Origin: Cheilinus undulatus
Lineage: Eukaryota; Chordata; Actinopteri; Labriformes; Labridae
Direction: 5' to 3'
NCBI RefSeq assembly: GCF_018320785.1
Contig: NC_054878.1
Coordinates: forward strand, 43,871,023 to 43,935,022
DNA length: 64,000 nucleotides
The position numbers and the translations under genes were made by a program. The notes beneath the pieces were generated by a model that had not been told where the DNA came from, searched no databases, and saw only the letters and a list, made by a program, of their open reading frames with translations. Position 1 is the stretch's first letter, and each line of letters starts with the position of its first letter. Positions 33,663 through 45,470 of this stretch are shown piece after piece.

Positions 33663-35400
33663 AGGTCAGGTTCAAAGTTGATAGCAATAGGACAGAAAAT
33701 TAGTTTTTTTTTTACACCTGTTTGTATGGGAAAAAGTCCTGATAAATTTTCAGGGAGATACAGGTTATCCCCGCTTTGCTCCAACTGACTACAAATCCTT
33801 AACAGTGGTGGTCTAATGTCAGCTTTTACTGTACGACTGCAACATTTTTCATGCAACCAAAATGCGAGATGGACTGGGTTCTCACACTGATGACAAAAAT
33901 CAGGACGGGCCAGGCGCAGCACCAGTATTACAAAAAATTCTAGACTTTAGAAAAAGAAAATACTGGAGATGTTTGAAACATTTAGCCCATGATAGAGACT
34001 GTCTTTAATCTATTAACTGGCACTAGAAAAGCATGCAGTTCTTATTACCCAATTAAAAATATGATTGTTTTCATTTCCTGCTATCCTAAAGACCCATAAC
34101 TCAATTGTCAGAGGACTGTTCTTTAACTTCTGAAGGAAAATTCTCACTGTTTTGGATGATAAGTCAGAATTATTGTTTATTGATTGAGGGAGAGAGAGAG
34201 AGAATAGAAAAAGAGGGGCGCTTTCAGTCTACAGTTTGATTTTTGCTTTAAAACAATGTCAAGACAATCAGATCAGACAGAGAAGGGTTTAGACTGTAGA
34301 TGAGGTTGATGGGGGCTTAAAACGTGCCCTCAAAGAGGTTGTGGTGGAAATTGAAATTCTCTGTCACCCTGAACTGCCATGCCGAGTCAAGCCTCTCATT
34401 GTAATGGAAAAGCCTGACATGGATCATTATGGATGTAATCATGTTTTTTGTACTAAAAATTTGACTTTATTTAGATTGTGGGGGTTCTTTCTGATGCAGT
34501 GGGACTGGTTAAGATGGAATATTACAATCAGGAGAGTACCGGAGAGCTTCTAATGGACACCTGTGTCACTTTTATTATTGTTTGTTTTTAATGCATTAAT
34601 TATTCTGCTGTGGTGGTTTTATCCTGGAATGGTAAACATGATCAGAATCCTGAGAATCAGATCTTTCTGGTGGTCTACAACATGTTATATTTACATTTTG
34701 TGAATAACTGGATAGAGACAAAAAATCTGCCAGTCTGCTGGTGGGTCCTCAGGTTTAAAGGGGTTAATTGTTCAGGCCTTGTGCCCTTGTTAATGACAAA
34801 CAATTGTGTTGTCTTATTGTCCCATTAGACATGACAGCTAACATGTTGGTTACCTTCTCCCTATTGCTGCAGATGGCTCTAATAAAGACAGGAGAGGCTG
34901 TTTGGTCCCAACAATCCATCACTGTTAATCTCTGATTTGAACTGGACTCAATTCAACCTCCAATACCCTTCTCACTGTGCAGCTGTTGTAATGTAAAAAT
35001 ACAGAGGTAGTCAACATAAACTGAATATAAAGTAAATAAGTCTGGATTTTCACAATAAAAGCATGTTGAAGATTTTGATGTCAGTGTCAAGTTTAATTTT
35101 TAAATTTATTGATATTTTTAGAAAAGTCCCCATGGTAACCAGTGTCCGTCACATAACTCATTGTAAACAGTTCTTATGACTCCTATGCTTTAAAAACACA
35201 TAGCCAAGCCCACATCAGCCAATCACAGCACAGGATTCAGTGAAGAATGATTGACAGTTGACAGTGAGCAACAGAACTTGTCTCTCCTGGCAGACAGCGA
35301 ACAGGGTTTACACAACAGTGTTTTTACTGTAAAGGCACAGGAAGTGACATCACAAACATCTCAACAGAAGCACCTCAGTTTGTTTCATGAGCATCCCTTT
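33663..35400. other. Intergenic spacer between GON7 and LYSET
   Basis: No gene, RNA gene or clear mobile element recognised. It contains short GA-rich and AT-rich stretches. A TTTATT at about 35105 on the plus strand could serve as the LYSET polyadenylation signal (AATAAA on the minus strand). Confidence 0.4.
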
Positions 35401-35429
35401 GCCATGGTCCCATCCCCTTTATGACAGGG

Positions 35430-35625
35430 AGCCTGTCTGATTGGTCGCTTTTCCTTTATGTCAATAAACCTCTGATTGGTCGTCCTTTCTACGTGCAGAA
35501 AAGCAGGGAGCTGCTCTGATTGGTCATCCTCCCTATTTGTCAATAAGCTTCTCTGTTTGGTTGTCCTCTCTACGTGTCGATGAGCGGAGAGCCTCTCTGA
35601 TTGGCTGGTTTTCTGGCAGCATGGC
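35430..35625. repeat. About 80-bp tandem repeat overlapping the end of LYSET
   Basis: The motif ctgattgg (ctgtttgg once) recurs at 35437, 35472, 35516, 35553 and 35597, at alternating spacings of 35, 44, 37 and 44 bp. This makes a higher-order period of about 80 bp. The block starts in the LYSET 3' UTR and includes its last codons and stop codon. Confidence 0.7.
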
Positions 35626-35956
35626 GGCTACAGAGAAGGGCGAGGCAGACAGGAAGGACGCAGTATCCGACAGCTCGAGGGTCCGCCCTGGTGCAAGAGA
35701 ACAGGAAGAGGAAGAGCTGCAGGTACGGCAGTAGAAAGACCAATGCCCACATCCAGACAGGAAGTGGAGGCAGGCGAGTGCTGACGCTCTGAAACCAGCT
35801 GATGGCCAGGGGTGGAGCTGACGGACCAGACCGACCTTTCTGCACGTGCTCCAAACTGAAGCTCTGAACCTCAAAGATGTAATAGACCACCATGACGCTG
35901 AGCAGCAGGTAGGCGGCCACGCCCACCCATCCCATCCGCTGACGAAAGTTCATCAT
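35570..35956 (-). CDS. lyset: LYSET (TMEM251), lysosomal enzyme trafficking factor
   Basis: A single coding exon of 387 nt encodes 128 residues; the human short form has 131. The protein starts MMNFRQRMGWVGVAAYLLLS, nearly the same as human. Two membrane segments are visible: about 10-28 (VGVAAYLLLSVMVVYYIF) and about 65-84 (MWALVFLLPYLQLFLFLF). They are followed by SCTRADPRAVGYCVLPVCLA and the end SPLIDT. LYSET is a Golgi protein that retains GlcNAc-1-phosphotransferase, and so supports mannose-6-phosphate tagging. The start is the first ATG after a good acceptor (TTTTTTCCAG at about 35961). Intronic codons upstream would extend the frame but precede that acceptor. The C-terminal codons overlap a tandem repeat. 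Confidence 0.95.
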   Translation of the reverse strand: MMNFRQRMGWVGVAAYLLLSVMVVYYIFEVQSFSLEHVQKGRSGPSAPPLAISWFQSVSTRLPPLPVWMWALVFLLPYLQLFLFLFSCTRADPRAVGYCVLPVCLALLCSRHAARKPANQRGSPLIDT

Positions 35957-35994
35957 CCTCCATACTGGAAAAAATAATAAAAAAATTATCATTA

Positions 35995-36130
35995 ACCCAA
36001 TCACCCTCCTCTCATCAAAAGGCAAGGCAAGTTTATTTGTATAGCACATTTTAGCAACAAGGCAATTCAGAGTGCTTCATACAGGTCATTAAAATACATC
36101 GACAAAGGGAAAAAAAACACAATGAAAACA
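35995..36130 (-). repeat. Antisense LINE 3'-end-like repeat
   Basis: Contains aaggcaaggcaagtttattt followed by gtatagcacattttagcaac and aaggcaattcagagtgcttc. This is a very common fish repeat tail ending in a short tandem of aaggc. It lies just upstream of the LYSET coding exon, in its 5' intron. Confidence 0.55.
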
Positions 36131-36199
36131 TTTTAAACAAAGCATGTCAAAGGTGATTAAAAACAGCAAATAAGATCCACACAAGATAGACACATCCCT

Positions 36200-37379
36200 A
36201 GTGCCATTTGTCTGAACTTATACGTATAAAATCCAAAAAAAGATAAAAACACACATAGAAAGTTTTTTAAAACAGCAAAAAAAACAAAAAACAATAAAGA
36301 TAAAAACAGATATTAAAGTAAAAGCTACAGTGCAGAGTTCGAGCAAAACAAATACTAATGATGATAAATGGACATGTGGCTCAGCTCTGTGCACTTTCCC
36401 TGTTAACTTCTCATTCTTGAGAGATAAACGCTATGCTTCTCGTGTTCATGTCCAACAAAGAGCCGGGGGAAAGCTCTGGCAGGAAGGCAAAGGCCATTAA
36501 TTGAAGCTACAGCAGCTACTAGTGGAAGGAGTCTTCAATACAGTTCAAAAAGAGCATCTGACTGGGATTTCTAAAAAATGATAGTTAATTAGTATGTTTA
36601 TCCCTTACAGGAACAATAAACATGTCTGTCTTGCTGCTCCGTCATGATGACATGCCCTTTAACAACTAGGGATGAACTATCTTATCAGCATGAAATTTCT
36701 TACAATGGAAGATCAATAAAAGTTTATCTTATCAGCAGCAAGGCTGAAACCTCACAATACACTCTCACCTGGTAAAGATCCTGCTTGTCAGCTAGTCGCA
36801 CGCATGCACACATATATGTAAGTGCATATGAGAAAAAAATGGCAGGAGAGATCAGCTGACTGACTGACAGACGCACCACAGGACAGAGAGGAGCAAAGCA
36901 GTGCTGGGTAATACATGTAGAGAGGCACACAAAGTGATGCACAACATGTGATGCTTTTTTTAACAGCGGTTACACTGTAAATAACTTGGAAACAACATAT
37001 CTGAAACTCAACATGAAGATGCAGGTTGTTTGTATTATAGTGACACTGAGTGTCTCTGTTGCTCACAACAAAGCATCAACTCCTGTACCCTGTTTAATTC
37101 ACATGTTAGCAAATACAAGTATCAAGTCCCTTTATCCCTTTATACATGACAGTCTGCGTGTCTGTGGCAGACAGAGAGCAGGACACAAAAAAGATGTCTC
37201 CTGGTCATTAAGTCCAGCCCAGCTGACTTTTTTCACTTCACCTCAGTAAATAATCACTGCATGCTGACTGATATATGCTCATAAATAACAGCACAAGCAG
37301 GAAGAGTTGAGTCCTGTTAATAGTCATCGTTATGAATAAATATAAACAATGATTAGAGGATATTTTGTAGGCCATATGA
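36200..37379. other. LYSET 5' intron, nothing recognised
   Basis: AT-rich intronic DNA with A-rich runs near 36090-36350 and short random open frames. No exon, RNA gene or element with clear ends was found. Confidence 0.4.
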
Positions 37380-37387
37380 TGCTGAAT

Positions 37388-37908
37388 CAGTATTAGTTTT
37401 GGCAGCTTTTTAAAATTTTAGTCTTAGTTTTAGTCTTTAAATGAAATGCATTTTAGTTTTGGTAACATTTTAGCCAGTCACCAAAAACTCAAAACATTTT
37501 AGTCTAGTTTTAGTCCATAAAAAGTCCTCACATTTTAGTCTGAACTTCAAGTCCTAGCATTTATTTTCTTTCCCAAATCTGGTCCCAAATCATGGTAGTG
37601 TGTTCTATCCACTCTCCCAAACCAGGGGTCCCTGCTTTCTACAGCTGAGAGGCAGAAGAGCTACAGCTGCATTATTTTTTGACAGATTTACTTATAGTGG
37701 AGAAATATCACAAATTTTAATTGTCTGATAAAAACTAAACTGCATTTTAGTCTAGTTCTAGTCATCTTGATGAAAACTAAACTTAGTTTTTGTCAGTGTT
37801 AGTCATCACAGATCCATCTTTGGTAGTTGTAGTCTAGTTTTTGTCATGGAATAAAAGATTGTCGATGAACCTTCTTAGTCATAGTTTTAGTCCAAGAAAT
37901 TAACACTG
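37388..37908. mobile_element. hAT-type MITE, copy 2, perfect 8-bp duplication
   Basis: Same family as 490-997 but inverted. It is 521 bp and starts CAGTATTAGTTTTGGCAGC. Its other end inverted reads CAGTGTTAATTTCTTGGACT. The target duplication TGCTGAAT is exact at 37380-37387 and 37909-37916. The interior has recurring agttttagtc units. It is non-coding and lies in the LYSET 5' intron. Confidence 0.88.
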
Positions 37909-38689
37909 TGCTGAATAGTTTTTATGTCATGATCATGCAGATAATATGATTAAAGTTGGGTGCTCACTGATCTTCTCTTGAAATTAAGAATAATAAAAAC
38001 TGCTTCATAAAGCTTGACATTTTAAAGATCATTCAGACTGCCAGCGGCATGCAGTGAGGAAACTGACTTTGGGACAAAGTGAAGATTTTCTCTTTGTAAT
38101 CTTAGTCGACCTTTTTTTATTTGTTGGACTACACGCCTTATCAGCAGATATCAACTTAAAAAGGTGAAGTTAATCACCGAATATCGGTACCAGAAGATAT
38201 GCAAATTTATGCCTCTGTTTACAGCTAATATATCGTCTATACATATTGGCAGTATGTGGAATAGATCACTTATATACTGCCAAAATATAAAACTAGACCA
38301 TCAGCTAAAGGTGGTTGTTTATAATGAATACCAGCAAAAATCCAACATCATGCATCCCTAGTTATCACAGTAATGGGCTCTCTGACCTTTAAAACTGTTG
38401 GAAACATTTGTATGACAGAGGAGGTGTCTTCAGTTTATGTAGACATTTTAATATTGACATTTTGCAGATACTTACTTTAATGTCGTGTCAATAATCTAAC
38501 ATTAATCAATAACCTAGTCATGAACTTACCTATGTTCACACTGAGTCAACAATGATGCTGAAACACCAGTGAGTAATCAATAATCAATTAATACGAGGCA
38601 TTGAAGCTGACCTGAGGGTGATCTTCTATAGTTTTTCTGTTAATTTAATCAATGACGAGGTTTCCTCCCGTTAGTTGACACACATGCAC

Positions 38690-38800
38690 ATCGGCTAGCT
38701 TTTAGCCGTTAGCTGTTTAAGCCTTTAGCTGCTAGGTGTCTGTTAGCCGTTAGCTCTCTGTTAGCCTTTAGCTCTGTGTTAGCTGTGTATTAGCAGCCTG
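38690..38800. repeat. GTTAGC-rich short repeat near the LYSET promoter
   Basis: About 12 imperfect copies of ttagc/ttagct spaced 8-20 bp apart. It is simple-sequence DNA just inside the presumed first intron of LYSET. Confidence 0.6.
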
Positions 38801-38875
38801 TTTCTTTGCTGTTTCGTCATTTTTCGACTCATACCTTTGTTTACTTGTTCAGTCGTGTCTTTTTCAGGTCTTACC

Positions 38876-39010
38876 TGCCTTCGTGACGATTCTTTCAAAT
38901 TAAAAGCCTGCTGAACGCTCGGTTTTTCTCTGCATCTCGTCCCGGGAGCTCCGGGTACCGTCATCTCTCACTTCCTATTTTGTCACCTGATAGCAATAAA
39001 TGACGTCATT
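38876..39010 (-). promoter_or_regulatory. lyset: Probable LYSET first exon and promoter
   Basis: On the minus strand a good donor (CGAAGGCAG, then GTAAGACC) ends an exon at about 38876. Its sequence upstream to about 38964 is GC-richer than the surroundings. A perfect CRE palindrome, TGACGTCA, sits at 39001-39008. Spliced to 35961, the ATG at 38964 would open a 33-codon upstream ORF. Its TGA overlaps the LYSET ATG. This is inference from splice signals only. Confidence 0.5.
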
Positions 39011-39354
39011 TACCTAGCCGGGTCTCTCTCCAGCTTTACCTGTCGTTTAAACGGTATTTCAACATTTCCTTTGTTTCTGAAACACCTGTTGGGTTTTCAA
39101 TGTGATCATACAGACAACTTAAAATAATTCAGAGGCATCAAAGCAGAGGAAAAGGAGCTTAAAACACCAGGATGTGAAACAGAAAAAAGGTAGAAGCAAT
39201 AAAAACATAAAATAAAACACATTCCATTTCAACAAATCAGTTAAAATAAGATGAAAACATGTAAAATGAATTAAAAAAAAAACTAAAGATAATAATTATT
39301 AACCTTACTTGTAGCCCCAATGACACTTTGTAAGAGTTCTGGGTTGACTTCCAG

Positions 39355-40120
39355 TGTAGAGACTGGATTTATGGCTCTTTGAAGGGATCCGGATTTTGTG
39401 GATCGGTTCCTTTCAAAGAGCTGTTCAAAAAACTGACTCATTTTATATTTCATTATTTAAGAAGCTAGCCAGGGGTTAACTCATTTTATCTGGGACATAA
39501 TCACTGGAAGGAATGATAGGGGGCAATTTGGGTCAGAATCATTCGAACATAGACATCCCACAAATATATATCCTATTGCTGATAAAATCACTGAAAACAT
39601 CTTTCAGAAATTTAGTAAACAAGAGAAAAATATAGATAACACATACTGCGTAGTTCTGTACTGTTAGTATCGCATGCATATATGTAGTACACCTGAGTGA
39701 TTTTAGCGCAAATTTTAGAGAAAACATTTCACAGAAGAATATTTTGATAGAAAAACTCAATACTTTTAAAAAACAATATTTCAAGTATTAGAAAAATAGT
39801 TAAACTATGATAAATGAAAGAAAAATGTACATACAGCTTACTAGTACTACTAGTATTTACACTGCAATGGACTGGTGACCTGTTGGAGTGCATATAGCTG
39901 CCTTGTAAAAAAGTTAAACCCTGCAGAGGACTCCTGAATGGTCCTTGGGTGTATAGTCTTCTCACTTTGTGGAGTAACAAAGGAGGAACTTGTGTGTGCA
40001 TCTGTGTGAAACATAGTGATAAAAAAATAAACGGCTCACAACTGTGAATCAGTTCCCGTCGTTTGTGTTTAAGAGCTGTTCAAAAGATTTGGATCATTCA
40101 TGAACGTCACATCTCTATTC
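39355..40120. repeat. Dispersed DNA-transposon-like repeat
   Basis: The left part has ggctctttgaagggatccgg and caaagagctgttcaaaaaac. The right part has gaatcagttcccgtcgtttg and aagagctgttcaaaag, ending aacgtcacatctctattcc. Both halves resemble the two ends of a fish non-autonomous element with TAGAGA-type termini. The middle is AT-rich with no transposase. Confidence 0.4.
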
Positions 40121-40736
40121 CAGCATCAAACTGCTGTTTTCCAAAGTAACAGGAGGCTAACTCCCATTCATTCTCACAGCCATTCAGAGGCTTGAATGTA
40201 TGGGTTTCATCCGTTACCCTTCAAACAGGATCATGTAATTATTTGTCTGCTTCCTACTATCAAGGATAGGGAGTAAAATATAAAAATGTTGCAGAAAATG
40301 TACAATGGTATATCTAGCTTATATCATCAGATTGTATCAGTATTTGCATAGTAATAAGGATGATGGTCTGTTGTTTAAGCAGGTGGGACAATTCCTTATA
40401 TACTTAAAAGCAGACATAGAGCCTAGTCAGAGCCTTCACATTTCTCTCTTTAGTTTGACAGAGAACAGAGAAACAAGTACCAGAACTAAGACATTTCAGA
40501 AAGTATAACTTAAGATTAAAAGTAAATCAATAATGAATAGATCTGTATGTAGATGTTTGGGGTTTCACTCCCTTTAAATCTCAAAGAACAGCCGGTGTGT
40601 TTCAAAGTTAAAAATGTCACCCTCACGATCAAAAAATAATGTAATTATCACAAAGCAGGCAGTGTTCCAATTACAGAACACTGAAACATCAACCATAACC
40701 CTAACCAGTACATCTCAGAGATTGGCTCATGTTGAA

Positions 40737-40880
40737 TTTGGTTCACAACAGGGTTTGCTACATGAGGGGGTTTGGTTCACAACAGGGTTTGCTACATGAG
40801 GGGGTTTGGTTCACAACAGGGTTTGTTACATGAGGGGGTTTGGTTCACAACAGGGTTTGCTACATGAGGAGGTTTGGTCC
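40737..40880. repeat. 34-bp tandem repeat, four copies
   Basis: The unit gttcacaacagggtttgcta plus catgagggggtttg repeats exactly every 34 bp from 40741, 40775, 40809 and 40843, with one or two changes. It lies upstream of the COX8-like gene. The adjacent stretches 40140-40736 and 40881-41300 contain nothing I recognise. Confidence 0.9.
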
Positions 40881-41515
40881 ATGTCACGGTCCTGACACTT
40901 AAGTAGCATGTGCTGTTGCAGTGATGTTTATATGCAGACCTTCCAATCAGCTCTGAGCTCTCATTATTTCCTCACACAGCATAACGTGACAGCACACATT
41001 GTTTACATCAGGGAAAGTGACCGAGGCATGTTCTGCATGGTTTACTAGCTCTTACTTAAAGGTGTGGCTATGAAAAGTATTTAGGAGGTCATAGGTTGCA
41101 GGATATACAAAGTGTTAAAGTATGGTAACAGAATTCACTTTTACTTTGAAAAAATTAGTTTTGTCACAAAAAAGTTTGACACATTGGTTTTGGTGTGTAT
41201 TTGTGTTCATCTGTGTGCATTAGTTTGTGTGTATGTGTGTGCAGACGTGTGTCCCTGTGATGTTGAACAGGTGTTCAGCTGCGTCTCTGTTTTGAACATG
41301 AAACGTGTGTTGTCTTTTATCTGCCATCATGTATTTTCTTCTCTGTTTGCTCTGCAGAGGAAATCAGAGCAGTTGATTGTTGACCCTCCCCTGTCTCTCC
41401 GTCTCCCCCCTTGTCTGGTCCAGCAGACCTCAGTCTTAATGAGGAGCTCAAAGAGAGCACATCACTGTCAGAGAGCAGTGGTTCATCTATATAGCTCAGC
41501 TGGTTTGCAGTGAGG

Positions 41516-44500
41516 ATGTCGAGCACTGTGCTGAGGATGATGGGAAATATTTCAGCATTGACTCTGACTCGTCCAAAGTCAAACCTAAAAGAGATCAAGA
41601 GGAAAATCTACAGCAAACCTCCCCGCGACAAGATCGGAATCACGGTGAGTCCCTCATACAGCTAGTTAACTCTTTAACTAACTAGCTAACCCACCAGCTT
41701 ACCATCGAGCGAACGAGCTAACAAACTAACTAATACCCCAGCAAGTTTACCCACCAACTACAGGTACATCTCCAAAACAAAGAATATCATGAAAAAAAAT
41801 TAATATTTTTTGTCACTCATTTCAGAAAGTGAAACCCATATATTATATAGACTTATTAAAAATAGAGTGAAATATTTCAAGCCTTTATTTCTTGAAATGT
41901 TGATGATTATGGCTAACAGATAATGAAAACCAAAATTCAGTGTCTCTGAAAATTATAATATTATATAAGATCAATAAGAACTGATATTTTAAACAGAAAT
42001 GTCAGGCTTCTGGAAAGTATGTTCATTTCTGTGCACTCAATACTTGGTTGGGCCTCCTTTTGCATGAATTACTGCAACAGTGCGGCGTGGCATGGAGGCG
42101 ATCAGCCTGTGGCACTGCTCAGGTGTAATGGAAGCCCAGGTTGCTTTGATAGCAGCCTTCAGGTCATCTGCATTGTTGGGTCTGGTGTCTCTCATCTTCC
42201 TCTTGACAATCCCCCATAGATTCTCTATGGGGTTCAGGCCAGTTTGCTGGCCAATCAAGCTCAGTAACCCTATGGTCATTAAACCAGCTTTTGGTACCTT
42301 TGGCAGTGTGGGCAGGTGCCAAGTCCTGCTGGAAAATGAAATCAGCATCTCCAGAAAGCTTGTCAGCAGAATGAAGCATGAAGTGCTCTAAAATGTCCTG
42401 GTAGATGGCTGCGTTGACTGTGGACTGTTCAGAAAACATAGTGGATCAACATCAGCAGATGCAATGGCAACCCAAATCAACACTGACTGTGGATACTTCA
42501 CACTGGACTTCAAGGAACATGGATTCTGTGCCTCTCCACTCTTCCTCCAGACTCTGGGACCTTGATTTCCAAATGACATGCAAAATGTACTTTCATCTGA
42601 AAAGAGGACTTTGGACCACTGAGACCACAACAGCCCAGTTCTTTTTCTCCACAGCCCAGGTAAGACGCTTCTGACATCTCTGGTTCAGGAGTGGCTTGAC
42701 ACGAGGAATGCCACATTCGTAGCCCATGTCTAGATTGGTCTGTGCGTAGTGGCTCTTGATGCGCTGACTCCAGCTCATCAAGAGCCACTACTTTGCAGGT
42801 GTTTGGAGTTAATAAGCTGATAAGGGTGTTACACCATGACTTTCCAATATTGAAATTTTTCACAATATTTTTATTTTTGGAGACACTGAATTTTGGGGTT
42901 TCATTATCTTTAAGCCATAATTATCAACATTTCAAGAATTAAAAGCTTGAAATATTTCACTCTATATGTAATGAGTCTTTATAATATATGGGTTTCACTT
43001 TCTGAAATGAGTGACAAAAATATTGAACTTTTTTATGATATTCAAATTTTTTGAGCTGTACCTGTAATACAAACTGGCTAATTCAGTAACTAAGGACCAA
43101 ACTAACTGACTGACCAAGAAACACACTAGCTAACTAACCTACGGTACCTGTAATTTTACCCCTGACTAACCAGTTAATAAACCCGCTAACACCCCCCATA
43201 GATAACTAACCATCTTTCTGAGTAATACAAGCAAAACTAACAAACTCAGTAACTAGACAGACTAACTTACTAATTTTTCAGCTTACTAACCAACAAGCTA
43301 ACTAAATATCCAACAAACGCACTTGCTAACTAACACATCAACTTTCCACCTGACGAACCAGTTTACCAACCGACTAACCCCCAGTTAGCTAACCCATCAA
43401 CTAAAAACCAACTAACAAACTTACCCAACTCTCCAGCAACTAACTAGCTAACCAGCCAACCAACAAACTAATGCACCTGCTTATTAACCTACCAGCCGAC
43501 CAACTAACTCCCTCCTCCCAGCTAGCTAACCTACCAGCTATCTAACAGCCATTTTACACACTATCTTACTGACTTACTTGCCCACCAGCTAACAAACTAA
43601 CTTGCTTGCTTATTTACTAACTCACTAATTTACCAACTTACTACTTGACTAGCATGCTAACAACTAGCCAACCAGCTAACCAACTAATCCGCCAGCTGAG
43701 CTTACATACTAACTAACCTACTAACCAAATAACTTTATAACCCATCAGCAATTTTACATATTCACCATCTAACCAGCAAACTCATTGGCTAACCAGCTAA
43801 CCAACTAACAGGCTAACCAACTAACTAATCACTCCACCAGCTAACTCAATCATTTATCAACTAGCTATATTACTAGCTAACTGACCAGCTAAAGAGCTAC
43901 CTAACCAGCTTACTAAAGGAGATATTCTGTTATTTTCAGGGGATTTTTAAAAAAAATCTGTAATAGGATAAAAATAGTCACATGTTTGGCCTTTATCTGT
44001 ATGTTTTGAGTAGCCAGACTATAAAACCTCATGTCTATTCTCCTTGTAACAAGGTTGATATCCATGTAATACAAGCACAAAACACCATGGTTACAGTGAG
44101 ATTTTAGTGCAAGAAAAATCAAGAGAAAGTGAGCGATAGAGCCACCATCCATCCCACATTTATTTCTCTAAATCGTTCCTTTAAATGACTTGGGAAAATG
44201 CCAACATCCTCAATATTGAACCTGTTCTAAAAAATGAATGATATACAATAGTTTTTGAGTCAGTGGGCAACATGATGCACACAACATGAGACTGATATGT
44301 TTTTAAACGTGCAGCAAAACGGATTCACCGTGCAAAGGCCCTTATGCTGTTTTTTTGTTTTAAACATTGAGTGTTTTCAATCCTATTTCTCAAAAACAAA
44401 AGAGCTGTAAATGTTTTTTTTCTGTTTGACAGCAAAGTTTCTTCGTCATGGCGGTGTTTGCTGTGGGCCTTTTTACTCCAGCTGCATGGATCCTTCATCA

Positions 44501-44546
44501 CCTGCCAGAGTACCGCCAGAGGTCACGCTACACTCCAAGGACCTGA
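41516..44546 (+). CDS. Cytochrome c oxidase subunit 8 (COX8 family)
   Basis: Two exons, 41516-41644 and 44433-44546 (phase 0 intron), 80 residues. The N-terminus is a mitochondrial presequence rich in Ser, Thr, Arg and Lys without acidic stretches (MSSTVLRMMGNISALTLTRP). Mature COX8 follows: KIYSKPPRDKIG, then one membrane helix (VMAVFAVGLFTPAAWILHHL) and a short EYRQRSRY tail. COX8 is a small single-span subunit of respiratory complex IV in the inner mitochondrial membrane. Human COX8C lies in the same 14q32.12 neighbourhood, so this may be its counterpart, but fish cox8 naming is uncertain. AATAAA at about 44942 gives a 3' UTR of about 400 bp. The intron is filled by repeats and a transposon. 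Confidence 0.88.
41655..43915. repeat. CTAA/GCTAAC-type imperfect array in COX8 intron, split by a Tc1 element
   Basis: Both 41655-41760 and 43067-43915 consist of loosely repeated ctaactaacc, agctaacc and ccaactaac words. This was one array, cut into two by the transposon at 41761-43064. Confidence 0.8.
41761..43064 (-). mobile_element. Tc1-like transposon with long inverted repeats, frame-broken
   Basis: 1304 bp between TA dinucleotides (41759-41760 and 43065-43066). The ends read CAGGTACATCTCC and, inverted, CAGGTACAGCTCA. The inverted repeats run over about 200 bp, with matching agtgaaacccatatattata blocks. Minus-strand transposase pieces appear in three frames: VLFSDESTFCMSFGNQGPRVW, FIFQQDLAPAHTA, ENLWGIVKRKMRDTRPNNAD, ending HAKGGPTKY. 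Several frame changes make it dead. A 15-bp perfect inverted repeat (42748-42762 with 42776-42790) interrupts the linker region. Confidence 0.88.
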
Positions 44547-45414
44547 ACGTCACCACCTTATTCATGTCTATAGTCATATCATCTATTTATATCTTTACTG
44601 TCACTACCCTCATCTTCATCACCATCGTTCTCATCATCATCCTCATCATAACCGGCCTGGGGATACCCCCTCTTTGACGTACTGATTATTATAACATTTT
44701 TATCTTTTTCAGTAATAGTTCTTCTGTCTTTGATTATTGGATCTTAAGATACATTTTCCAACATTGTATTTAATGTGAATTGAATTACTAAGTATTTCAT
44801 CATTTAACAAAGTTTATGGTCTAAACCTTAAACTTTTTATTTAAATTCCTAAAGATTTACTTTATAAAAATCTGAACCTGATGCTGGTTTCTTTTTCCTC
44901 TGTGTTTTAACAACTCCAAACAGGAAGTGTTTGTATGTTTAAATAAAGCTTTAGTTTGTCTTTGAACAGGAAATGTTTGTTTAGATAGTCTGCTCATCTT
45001 AATCACTTCCTGTTTGAGAACATCAGTTCCCACAGAGATGACGTGAAGAAATCTGAGAGTATCATCATCATAATCACTGGATGCTCCTCTTTTTTCATTG
45101 AACTGATTCCACTTTGACCTGGTCGACGTGAGAGGCTGAACAGCATCACCTGCTGTCTGGATGAATGAAGTACAGCACAAAATCAATATGATCAGATATC
45201 AAAATAATAATTTTAACTTTTTCATGTTTTTAATGATTCAATAAATCATAAATATGAGTTTAAAGTATGACATTTTATTCTATCATTAATATAATGTATA
45301 AGATAAATATTTCATTTTTTATTTAACATATTTGAATGATTTTATTTCTCACTGAAAAGAATATATAGTACCGGGATGTTTTTTTTTTTTTTTTGTCTAT
45401 GTGCCACTATGCCT

Positions 45415-45415
45415 G

Positions 45416-45464
<49 letters not shown>

Positions 45465-45470
45465 AAGATA
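45415..45470. repeat. (TA)n(GATA)n microsatellite
   Basis: A run of ta units at about 45419-45446, followed by gata units. Confidence 0.95.

Noticed and set aside
35957-36049. N-terminal extension of LYSET to an ATG at 36049
   Set aside because: It reads through a strong splice acceptor (TTTTTTCCAG), and the extension has no similarity to the human long form.
39001-39008. TGACGTCA as proof of cAMP control of LYSET
   Set aside because: The palindrome is real, but one site without expression data does not show regulation. It is kept only as a promoter hint.
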